Of a DNA stretch of 10,526 nt, positions 1 to 6,075 are shown one piece after another. A program made the position numbers and the translations under genes. Below the pieces are notes generated by a model, which saw nothing but the letters and a program-made list of their open reading frames with translations, did no database searches and was not told the DNA's origin. The stretch comes from an uncultured Slackia sp. (GTDB lineage: Bacteria; Actinomycetota; Coriobacteriia; Coriobacteriales; Eggerthellaceae). Where the stretch lies: the NCBI GenBank assembly GCA_934646845.1, contig CAKUEV010000048.1, positions 1 to 10,526 on the forward strand, in the 5' to 3' direction. Numbering within the stretch: position 1 is the first letter of the stretch; each line of letters begins with the position of its first letter.

Positions 1-435
1 GTGGGTGATAATAGAAATCACCTTGACTCATTTCTTGAAATAGATATTGAGCTTTTGTTCACGAAAGAAATCGTGGAGCAATTTCGTTTGTACAGGGATT
101 TGCAAGACGAACTTAATGTGGCCATTGAAGTGTCAGATCGGCTTGAGGCTCTAATTAAAGATGATTTGAGTGGTGTCTGCTATTCCGATTTAGTGCAATT
201 GCAAAGCCTTTCCTCTACGTTGAATGATGAGGATTATCTCGAACAACTTGAAAAGATAGTTGGTGATTTTGGCGCCAAAATCACTATTGATAATTCCGAG
301 CCACGTTTTTATTCCTATGTAGCAAACGAAAGCCATTTAGCAAGATGTCGTAATCGGATTCAGATCGAAAAGGGTAGATTGATAATGGAGATGGAAGCGT
401 ATGTAGCCGAATCAATTCGGGAGCCGTTTTTTTAA
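1..435 (+). CDS. Hypothetical protein, left end probably outside the window
   Basis: The frame is open from the first base, which happens to read GTG, and ends at TAA 433-435. The true start may therefore be GTG at 1 or lie upstream; no ribosome binding site can be checked. At least 144 residues are visible. They look mostly helical and acidic, with an amphipathic stretch at residues 20-55 and an Arg/Lys-rich patch near residues 114-128 (RCRNRIQIEKGR). I see no nucleotide-binding, catalytic or membrane motif and do not recognise the family. It is co-directional with the ATPase/Toprim pair but separated from it by about 108 nt holding a promoter and a palindrome, so it is probably in a separate transcription unit. 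It could be the C-terminal part of a larger protein. Confidence 0.6.
   Translation: MGDNRNHLDSFLEIDIELLFTKEIVEQFRLYRDLQDELNVAIEVSDRLEALIKDDLSGVCYSDLVQLQSLSSTLNDEDYLEQLEKIVGDFGAKITIDNSEPRFYSYVANESHLARCRNRIQIEKGRLIMEMEAYVAESIREPFF
407..433 (+). terminator. Weak intrinsic-terminator-like hairpin plus U-tract
   Basis: A short inverted repeat, CCGAA (407-411) and TTCGG (416-420), could form a 5-bp stem with a TCAA loop. Six bases later comes a run of seven T (427-433) that includes the T of the stop codon of the first gene. The stem is short and the U-tract is not directly adjacent, so this is only a possible terminator. The larger AT-rich palindrome just downstream could do the same job. Confidence 0.25.
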
Positions 436-441
436 CTTTAT

Positions 442-484
442 TAAATTTCAATATAGTAATAATTTATTACTATATTGAAATTTA
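442..484. repeat. 21-bp perfect inverted repeat with 1-nt centre (candidate operator)
   Basis: Bases 442-462 and 464-484 are exact reverse complements, 21 bp per arm, separated by a single T at 463. The arms are almost entirely A/T; the inner part reads ATAGTAATAA and its complement TTATTACTAT. The right arm contains the TTGAAA -35 element (475-480) of the promoter in front of the ATPase gene, so a protein bound here would block or alter transcription of the defence-like pair. It could also be a weak bidirectional terminator, but its low G+C content and lack of a clear U-tract argue against that. The arms are seen directly in the sequence; the operator role is inference. Confidence 0.75.
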
Positions 485-502
485 TTGATCCCATACTACA
501 AT
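475..502 (+). promoter_or_regulatory. Sigma70-type promoter for the ATPase/Toprim pair
   Basis: TTGAAA (475-480), a 16-bp spacer and TACAAT (497-502) give a good match to the TTGACA/TATAAT consensus. Transcription would begin near 509, leaving a leader of about 35 nt before the GGAGG (532-536) and the ATG at 544. The -35 box lies inside the right arm of the long palindrome, which suggests a regulated promoter. Confidence 0.5.
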
Positions 503-543
503 TATCGAGAACAATGACAGATTCTCTGCGTGGAGGTTCCACC

Positions 544-2040
544 ATGGCTCGTATTGTGCAGATAGAACTGCGTGATTTTAAGAATATTCAATACGGCAAA
601 ATTGATTTTGCGAAGTCGAAGCCTGGGCTAGATAATGTGTCAGGCGCCGATATCGTAGGTATTTATGGCCAGAATGGTTCCGGTAAGACCTCCGTAATCG
701 AAGCGCTTTCCCTTCTTAAGAGTCTTTTTATTGGTGCAAGCTATGATTCTGCGATGGTGCTTGATTTTTTTTATCCAGGGAAAGACACTTTCAGCCTTGC
801 TGTCACATTCCTTCTTAATACAAAATTGGCAGACGAATTCACCGCTCTTCAATTGGTTTCTTACGAAGTGTCCTTTTCTCGTAGGGCCGAGGTTGTTTGG
901 ATTTCGTATGAGCGGCTTACATGCAAAGAATTTGTTTCCGACACGAAAAAGTTCGCTCCCCAAAAAACACTGTTTGAATTTTCGCAAGATAGCCCCGATT
1001 CCGCTTCGATTCTCTGTCCTAAGGGCGATTGGGGGCATCTGTTAAAAGTTGACCAACAACTGAAGATGTCGACGTTTGTCTCATTTGGCGTTCAGCAAAA
1101 AGAACATACTTCCCTGTTGTTCAGCGAGGCGTTGCTCAAACGTTTTCTCTCTCTCGCATCCTGCAATTTCGACTTGTACAAACTTGAAGAAACCTCTAGG
1201 CGACCGAATACGAACTATGACGTTCTGGAACGGCAATCTGCGCCTTTCAAAAGCGCGAAGAAAAAGACTCTTGATCCTCTGATTTTGATAATATGCGATC
1301 TCAATTACTATTTCAGATATAGGGTCAATGTTTTCAGCACGCTTGTAAACGCGACATGCAGTCTTAATATTCTGTCGATGGATATCCCAGATAAGCAATC
1401 TTTTATGAAGAAGGGTCATCTTTCGGTCAACCTTTTTGAGCCTGCATTGTTGCCCGAGGATGTCTATGACGATGTTCATTTGGCTCTTGAGCGAGTAAGT
1501 CGTTTGATGGGAGCGCTCGTTCCCGGTTTTTCGATCGTAATGCGTGAGCTTGGTTCTCAGCTTCTCGACGATGGGGATACTCTTGCTGAGCGGGTTGAGT
1601 TCATGTCTAGCAGAGAAGGGGTCGAGATTCCGCTGAGATGCGAGTCCGAAGGCGTGAGAAAGCTTATTTCTTTATCGCTATGCCTTATGGAAGTGCATTC
1701 CTATCGAGATTCGTTTTTGGCTATTGATGAGCTTGACTCTGGGGTATTCGAGTACCTTTTGGGCGAGATTCTCTCGGTAATTGACTCTTTTGGCAAAGGA
1801 CAGCTGTTGTTCACTGCGCATAATCTTCGTGTGCTGGAATTGCTGCCTACGTCAGATATTGTGTTTACGACCTCGGATCCCGCGAATAGGTTTATACGAT
1901 TCAAAGGATTGAAGCCGTCCAATAATTTACGAGATCAGTATCTTCGCTCAGTCAGCTTGGGCGGCGGCGATGCGGAGCTTTATGTCCCTACCGATAAGTT
2001 CTCTATCGACGATGCGTTGTGCTTGGATGGTGAGGGGTAA
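544..2040 (+). CDS. RecF/SMC/OLD-like AAA ATPase, putative defence component
   Basis: A 498-residue ABC-type ATPase of the AAA_15/AAA_21 class. The ATG at 544 is chosen because GGAGG (532-536) sits 7 nt upstream and the protein then begins with the typical first strand (IELRDFKNI, residues 7-15); the frame is open further left to a TTG at 475 inside the palindrome, which is unlikely as a start. Visible motifs are Walker A GQNGSGKT at 42-49, a signature-like SEGVRKL at 368-374, Walker B LAIDE at 392-396 (D395, E396) followed by D398, and an H-loop TAHN at 424-427 (H426). The region between is variable and helical, as in RecF/OLD-like proteins. No Toprim or HNH domain is fused to the C-terminus. 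The stop overlaps the start of the Toprim-like gene by one base (TAATG), so the two are translationally coupled. Related ATPases (AriA of PARIS, OLD, GajA, RloA-like) act in anti-phage defence by sensing and gating a partner nuclease. The ATPase assignment is firm; the defence role is inferred. Confidence 0.88.
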   Translation: MARIVQIELRDFKNIQYGKIDFAKSKPGLDNVSGADIVGIYGQNGSGKTSVIEALSLLKSLFIGASYDSAMVLDFFYPGKDTFSLAVTFLLNTKLADEFTALQLVSYEVSFSRRAEVVWISYERLTCKEFVSDTKKFAPQKTLFEFSQDSPDSASILCPKGDWGHLLKVDQQLKMSTFVSFGVQQKEHTSLLFSEALLKRFLSLASCNFDLYKLEETSRRPNTNYDVLERQSAPFKSAKKKTLDPLILIICDLNYYFRYRVNVFSTLVNATCSLNILSMDIPDKQSFMKKGHLSVNLFEPALLPEDVYDDVHLALERVSRLMGALVPGFSIVMRELGSQLLDDGDTLAERVEFMSSREGVEIPLRCESEGVRKLISLSLCLMEVHSYRDSFLAIDELDSGVFEYLLGEILSVIDSFGKGQLLFTAHNLRVLELLPTSDIVFTTSDPANRFIRFKGLKPSNNLRDQYLRSVSLGGGDAELYVPTDKFSIDDALCLDGEG

Positions 2041-2747
2041 TGGCATTTTCTAAACTCGTGTTGTTTGTCGTCGAGGGGGAGTCAGACGAACTCGCACTAG
2101 GACGCTCCCTTACAACCGTGTTTGCCGCTCGTAAACATCTTGAGGTTCGATTTGGAATTGTGCGCGGGGATATAACCGCCGATTCGGATGGCTCTCCTTC
2201 AGATATAAAGAAACGAGTTAATGCTTGTGCTCGACAGTATTTGTCAAAGTACAAGCTCAAATGGTCCGACCTTGACTCAATAGTATTAATTTCCGATATG
2301 GATGGTGTGTTCCTGAACTCTTCATCGGTTGTTGAAAAACAGGGGAGCGATGGGATTATTTATTTGTCTGATCGAATAATTTGCAACGATGCTTACGGCA
2401 TCAATAAGAGGAATGAGAGAAAAGGCGGTTGCCTTAAAGTTCTTAGCAGAACGGGTCATCTCTCGTATTCGGGCAAGAAGGTCCGTTTTATCGCTTGCTA
2501 CATGTCGCGAAATCTCGAGCATGCTTTATCTGATTGTATCGAAGAAACATCGACCGACGATAAATTCGCGCTTGCTCGTCGGTTTACTAAAAAGTACGGA
2601 ACGAATGACGTTGAATTTCTCGCGTTTCTAAAATCCATTGCTCCTGAAGGGGATTATCGAGATAGTTGGGACTATATTTCGCAAGGCACTAATTCTTTGC
2701 AGCGTGGATCAAATTTATGCCAAGTTCTTAAGCTGCTTACCGCATAG
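2040..2747 (+). CDS. Small Toprim-like protein, putative nuclease effector
   Basis: A 235-residue protein whose N-terminus reads LVLFVVEGESDE (residues 6-17), a hydrophobic strand ending in a Glu (E12) as in Toprim and OLD-family nucleases. A second strand, IVLISDMDG (81-89), carries the D86-x-D88 pair expected for the metal site. Further along, YMSRNLEHAL (154-163) looks like a family-specific conserved block. The ATG at 2040 overlaps the ATPase stop, with GAGGGG just upstream (2032-2037), so translation is probably coupled. Toprim nucleases paired with a separate ATPase are known from PARIS (AriB, DUF4435), and fused ones from OLD and GajA. This protein is shorter than AriB as I know it, and I cannot place it in a named family with certainty. 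RloB-like proteins are another possibility. The likely role is a metal-dependent DNA or tRNA nuclease released or activated by the ATPase; this is inference. Confidence 0.75.
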   Translation: MAFSKLVLFVVEGESDELALGRSLTTVFAARKHLEVRFGIVRGDITADSDGSPSDIKKRVNACARQYLSKYKLKWSDLDSIVLISDMDGVFLNSSSVVEKQGSDGIIYLSDRIICNDAYGINKRNERKGGCLKVLSRTGHLSYSGKKVRFIACYMSRNLEHALSDCIEETSTDDKFALARRFTKKYGTNDVEFLAFLKSIAPEGDYRDSWDYISQGTNSLQRGSNLCQVLKLLTA

Positions 2748-2789
2748 ATCGATCTGTGTTTCTGGCTGGCTAAAGGATTCGTCGAGGCT

Positions 2790-2816
2790 GCTAGCGCGAT
2801 GGCGCCTATCGCGAGC
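2790..2816. other. GC-rich hairpin between convergent genes
   Basis: In the 102-nt gap between the convergent Toprim-like gene (ending 2747) and the GT4 gene (ending 2850), bases 2790-2800 can pair with 2808-2816 (core CGCGAT/ATCGCG with a 2-nt bulge), and the loop GGCGCCT adds 2-3 inner pairs. On the + strand it is followed by A-runs (2817-2827), not T-runs; on the - strand the T-runs come before the hairpin. It is thus not a classical intrinsic terminator in either direction. It could still protect the 3' ends or pause polymerase. It also marks the border between the defence-like and glycan modules. Confidence 0.35.
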
Positions 2817-2849
2817 AAAAACAAAAAAGCGATTGAAATGCTCGTGCGA

Positions 2850-4040
2850 TTATGCGAATAGGCTATCAAGGAGCGCCTTTGCCGACTTGCTCCATGAAAA
2901 GGCATCCCTCACGCGGCTTGCCGCATTGCTTCCCATGGTTTGAATAGCCTCCCTATGATTCTGAGCGTAGACGAGTGCGTTTTGGATTTCAGATGAATCC
3001 ATCGATTGGAGCAGAATGCCGTAGCTTTCGTCTGGTGCGATTTCGCGCATACCGCCCACGTCTGTTGAGATAATTGCATTAGATGCCGCTGCTGCCTCCA
3101 GCAAGACGGTTGAAAAGCCCTCTGAGCGTGAGGGCAGAACAAACGCATTTGACTGCAAGAGAAGAGCGGCGAGGTCTGGCTTGCTGAGCATTTTAGGCAA
3201 TGCAACATGTCTGTTCGATGTGGTTGCAATATGGTTGACTCGGTCAAATAGAGGGCCGTCTCCTGCCATAACAAGGTAGACGTCGCAGCTTGCGTTTTTT
3301 TGCGTCAAGGTTGCTATGGCGTTTGCGAGTTGTAGAGCGCCTTTTTCGGGCACGAAACGACCAGCGAAGGAAAGGAGCAACGCATCGCGAGGGATGCCAT
3401 ATTCTTGACGAAAATCACGCTGACTTGCTTGTTCGACAAACTCATCAGCATCAATGGCGTTTGTGATTTCTCCATGGGAGGCCAATCCAAAGTGCTGAAG
3501 CCATTCGCTTGCTTTGAAAGAAACCCCATAGCAATCGGGCTTGTAGTGCTTTAATTTACTGGTTGCAGCGTGCTCTATGGCGTGCAGGGGAATATCGGCG
3601 AGTGCGTTGCCGAACGTAAGGTGTGCAGAGCCGTGCTCTATAAGCAATGGAGTTATGCCCTTTATTTTCGCGAAAGCGGCGCCAAGGGAACTTAGCTGGT
3701 AGAACCGGGTGTTGATCACCGCGGCGTCTATATCCTGTTCGCGCAGCCATTCCCATTGTGCTTCGCTTTCGGCGCATTGCTTTTGAATCGGGTAACGCCC
3801 GCCAAGAAATGGCAGGGCGGGTAGGCGGACGATTTCAACGCCGCGTGCGTTTTCCCGTACCGGGGCATTGTTGGTGTTCATGGTGATTACGATAATACGG
3901 TGTCCAAGTTTTGCCAGAGCGGACGCAATTCCTTCGGTGAATGTTTCAACGCCGCCAACGTGAGGCGCATACAAAGCGGAAAAAATGCAAATGCAGGCTG
4001 AGGGCCGCGATGCTCCGTTTGCGTAAAGTTTGCTTCCCAT
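2850..4040 (-). CDS. GT4-family glycosyltransferase
   Basis: A 396-residue GT-B fold retaining glycosyltransferase. The start ATG (4038-4040) has an excellent GGAGG (plus-strand CCTCC at 4048-4052) 7 nt upstream. The N-terminal acceptor domain shows the classic YAPHVGGVETF (24-34). The C-terminal donor domain carries AGRFVPEKG (226-234) with the R228 and K233 pair that contacts the nucleotide diphosphate, AGDGP (259-263), and the EX7E motif SEGFSTVLLE (E307, E315) followed by TDVGGMRE (326-333). No signal peptide or membrane segment is obvious; such enzymes act at the cytoplasmic face of the membrane on lipid-linked sugars. It is divergent from the glycan operon that starts near 4190, and probably adds a sugar to the same polymer. 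The donor sugar cannot be told from sequence. Confidence 0.93.
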   Translation of the reverse strand: MGSKLYANGASRPSACICIFSALYAPHVGGVETFTEGIASALAKLGHRIIVITMNTNNAPVRENARGVEIVRLPALPFLGGRYPIQKQCAESEAQWEWLREQDIDAAVINTRFYQLSSLGAAFAKIKGITPLLIEHGSAHLTFGNALADIPLHAIEHAATSKLKHYKPDCYGVSFKASEWLQHFGLASHGEITNAIDADEFVEQASQRDFRQEYGIPRDALLLSFAGRFVPEKGALQLANAIATLTQKNASCDVYLVMAGDGPLFDRVNHIATTSNRHVALPKMLSKPDLAALLLQSNAFVLPSRSEGFSTVLLEAAAASNAIISTDVGGMREIAPDESYGILLQSMDSSEIQNALVYAQNHREAIQTMGSNAASRVRDAFSWSKSAKALLDSLFA

Positions 4041-4189
4041 GACTTTTCCTCCATTGCATAAAAAGTTCGTTCTCGGTGATTGTGCCAGTGTCGTTTTTTA
4101 CGTTATTTTAAGAGTTGCTTGAGATAAAATTAATATTCATGCGCAACCACGATGGCAATTATTTGCTGCATATGAAGGAAGAAGGAACG
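4041..4189. promoter_or_regulatory. Divergent promoter region between GT4 and the glycan operon
   Basis: This 149-nt gap lies between two divergent genes and has an AT-rich core (about 4091-4138). On the + strand TAAAAT (4125-4130) could be a -10 box with a weak TTATTT-like -35 about 16 bp upstream (4103-4108). That would put the transcript start near 4137 and give a leader of about 50 nt before a GTG start at 4190. On the - strand TAAAAT (plus strand 4105-4110) is a possible -10, but its -35 is poor. The individual boxes are weak; the presence of divergent promoters here follows mainly from gene layout. Confidence 0.35.
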
Positions 4190-4900
4190 GTGACGAACGC
4201 TCTTCAGCGCAAACGTGTAATTGCGATTGTTCCGGCATATAACGAACGCGACAATATCGTGTCCACGATTGAGGACCTTCGCGAGAATGCTTCTGAGACC
4301 GATTATATTATCGTGAACGATGGCTCGCGCGATGACACATCGGCGATTTGTCATGAACGTGGGTATAGCATTATTGATCTCCCCGTTAATCTTGGGCTTG
4401 CAGGCGCATTTCAAACGGGTATGCGGTATGCCTTTGAAAATGGATATGACTATGCCGTCCAATTCGATGCTGACGGCCAGCATTCTGCTGCGTATATTGG
4501 CGAGATGGTTAGGCTCGCCGAGCAAGAAGACGCCAATATCGTTATCGGAAGCCGCTTCGCCACTCAGAAAAAACCCGTATCTGCCCGTATGGCGGGAAGC
4601 GCTCTTATCAGCTTTATGATTTTGCTTACTACGCATAAGCGAATCCAAGATCCAACATCTGGCATGCGTCTGTTCGATAAAACGACGATTCCTCTGTTTG
4701 CCAATGAATTAGATTTTGGCCCCGAGCCCGATACCATATCGCTACTTATGCGTTGGGGCTACAAAGTCGTTGAAACGCAGGTTGAAATGCGCGAGCGTGT
4801 TGCTGGCGAAAGTTATTTGAACTTTACGAAATCGGTCATGTATATGCTGCGCATGAGTGTTTCAATTTTGTTAGTGCAGTGGTTTAGGAGGAAGAAGTGA
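4190..4900 (+). CDS. GT2 glycosyltransferase, polyprenyl-phosphate sugar synthase-like (DPM1/GacI type)
   Basis: A GT-A fold inverting glycosyltransferase of the dolichol/polyprenyl-phosphate sugar synthase type. From the GTG at 4190 it is 236 residues. That start is preferred because AAGGAAG (4175-4181) lies 8 nt upstream and the protein then opens like its family, with VIAIVPAYNERDN at 10-22. ATGs at 4139 and 4172 are possible alternatives with poorer ribosome sites. Motifs are VNDGSRDDT (42-50), the metal-binding D93-A-D95 in QFDADGQH, IGSRF (119-123) and DPTSGMRLF (154-162). The C-terminus ends with one hydrophobic helix (about 215-232) then RRKK. The stop overlaps the DUF2304 start by 4 nt (GTGA). 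In streptococci GacI, a GT2 of this type, makes undecaprenyl-phosphate-GlcNAc with help from the DUF2304-like partner GacJ; a similar role is inferred here, with the sugar unknown. Confidence 0.9.
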   Translation: MTNALQRKRVIAIVPAYNERDNIVSTIEDLRENASETDYIIVNDGSRDDTSAICHERGYSIIDLPVNLGLAGAFQTGMRYAFENGYDYAVQFDADGQHSAAYIGEMVRLAEQEDANIVIGSRFATQKKPVSARMAGSALISFMILLTTHKRIQDPTSGMRLFDKTTIPLFANELDFGPEPDTISLLMRWGYKVVETQVEMRERVAGESYLNFTKSVMYMLRMSVSILLVQWFRRKK

Positions 4901-5271
4901 GCTGTCTGTTTCCCGCCACATTGCTTGTTGGCGCCTTGCTGACGTTTTGGCTCGTTCTTCGCAAAATTCGAAAAGCTGAAGTCGCAATTGCCGATTCTGT
5001 TTTCTGGTTCTTGTTCGCTTTGAGCTTGGTGCTTATGGGTGCGTTTCGGCAGATTCCATTTTTCTTCGCCGACGTATTCGGCATCGAAAGCCCCTCGAAT
5101 TTCGTGTTCATGTATGTGATAGCCGTACTGGTTATTCGAGAGTTCTATACCACAGTCGAGGTATCGCAGCTGCGTGCGAAGGTTCGCAGCCTTGTACAAA
5201 CCGAGGCGCTTTCTAATGCTTGCAATTGCAACGATACGGTTGTCGATTCAATAGACACAAAGGAAGACTAG
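4897..5271 (+). CDS. DUF2304 small membrane protein, partner of the GT2
   Basis: A 124-residue protein starting at GTG 4897, with a perfect AGGAGG at 4886-4891 and 5-nt spacing, overlapping the GT2 stop. Three hydrophobic segments are visible (about residues 5-20, 34-55 and 66-82). They are followed by a charged amphipathic helix with VSQLRAKVRSLVQTEAL (about 89-105), the layout of DUF2304. The tail is Cys/Asp-rich (NACNCND), which is not part of the usual domain. DUF2304 proteins are found next to DPM1-like GT2 enzymes; GacJ of Group A Streptococcus stimulates GacI. The strict coupling here supports such a complex at the cytoplasmic membrane. The functional role is inferred from context. Confidence 0.85.
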   Translation: MSCLFPATLLVGALLTFWLVLRKIRKAEVAIADSVFWFLFALSLVLMGAFRQIPFFFADVFGIESPSNFVFMYVIAVLVIREFYTTVEVSQLRAKVRSLVQTEALSNACNCNDTVVDSIDTKED

Positions 5272-5277
5272 CGCGCA

Positions 5278-6075
5278 ATGGAACGTTTGACCGTTGACGA
5301 TATGAAGTTCATTGAACTTGAAATCATGGATGAGATCGATCGCGTTTGCCAAGATCACGGTGTGCAGTATTTTTTAGGTTATGGCAGTCTTTTGGGTGCT
5401 GTTCGCCATGGCGGCTTCATCCCGTGGGATGACGATATGGATATCGTTATGATGCGCGACCAATACGAGCTGCTCATGGGGCATTTCAACGAATGGCGCA
5501 CGACTGAGCGCTTCAAGCTCGTGTCATATCGTGACAAATCGTCTATTTATCAATTTGCGAAAATCGTGGACACCTCCACGGTCGTCTATGAAAATTTCGT
5601 GGGGAAAAAGGCATCAACGGGAGTATGGGTGGATATTTTCCCCTTGGATCATTATGGCGATAAATCATCCTCCCTATTAAGAAAGCATCAAAGAATCGGT
5701 TTGTTGCGTAGCTTTGCGGTGACGGATCCAACAACTGGGTCGAATGCGCTTTTTAAAATGATAAAACGCATGGTATGTCCTTTTGTGAAAAACAAAGATG
5801 TATATGAGCTTGCGCGAAAGCTGGATTCTATCGCGATGCAAATCGACGCTGATAATGCTCGAGCTCATTACGTTTTGGACGTGCTTGATGGTTCGAAACC
5901 AACGCAGGCATATCCAGTAGCCTCCTTTGAGCCAGTTCGTATGAAGTTTGAGAATCATACGTATTCGGCTCCTTCTGGATACGAAGACATTTTAACCCTC
6001 CAATACGGCGATTGGCGCACTCCGCCTGCCGAGAGTGCTCGTCTCGTTCATGTGATGGAGGCGTATCGCCTATGA
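5278..6075 (+). CDS. licD: LicD-family phosphotransferase (first copy)
   Basis: A 265-residue LicD protein (nucleotidyltransferase-like fold, related to fukutin). The N-terminus carries ELEIMDEIDRVCQDHGV (13-29) and then the hallmark GSLLGAVRHGGFIPWDDDMD (36-55), whose Asp cluster (D51-D53, D55) binds metal. WVDIFPLD follows at 117-124, and the C-terminus has the usual YGDW..PP segment. LicD enzymes transfer phosphocholine, or another phospho-alcohol, from a CDP-linked donor to sugars of teichoic acids, capsules or lipo-oligosaccharide. The ATG lies 6 nt after the DUF2304 stop, with AAGGA just upstream inside that gene. Its stop overlaps the flippase start (ATGA). The LicC-like gene at the right edge could supply the donor. 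The exact substrate is unknown. Confidence 0.92.
   Translation: MERLTVDDMKFIELEIMDEIDRVCQDHGVQYFLGYGSLLGAVRHGGFIPWDDDMDIVMMRDQYELLMGHFNEWRTTERFKLVSYRDKSSIYQFAKIVDTSTVVYENFVGKKASTGVWVDIFPLDHYGDKSSSLLRKHQRIGLLRSFAVTDPTTGSNALFKMIKRMVCPFVKNKDVYELARKLDSIAMQIDADNARAHYVLDVLDGSKPTQAYPVASFEPVRMKFENHTYSAPSGYEDILTLQYGDWRTPPAESARLVHVMEAYRL

Noticed and set aside
475..543. N-terminal extension of the ATPase from a TTG at 475
   Set aside because: The TTG lies inside the palindrome and -35 box, has no ribosome site, and the extra residues do not fit the family; ATG 544 has GGAGG at ideal spacing.
2790..2827. Intrinsic terminator between the convergent genes
   Set aside because: The hairpin is real, but the adjacent homopolymer is A on the + strand and lies before the hairpin on the - strand, so neither direction gives stem followed by U-tract.
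4130..4648. 172-residue open frame on the - strand opposite the GT2 gene
   Set aside because: It is the antisense shadow of a clear GT2 coding region and has no recognisable motif or ribosome site.
6012..6071. Longer flippase start at 6012
   Set aside because: It would overlap the LicD C-terminus by 64 nt and adds a Cys/Ser-rich peptide unlike Wzx proteins; ATG 6072 gives the usual 4-nt overlap and has GGAGG upstream.
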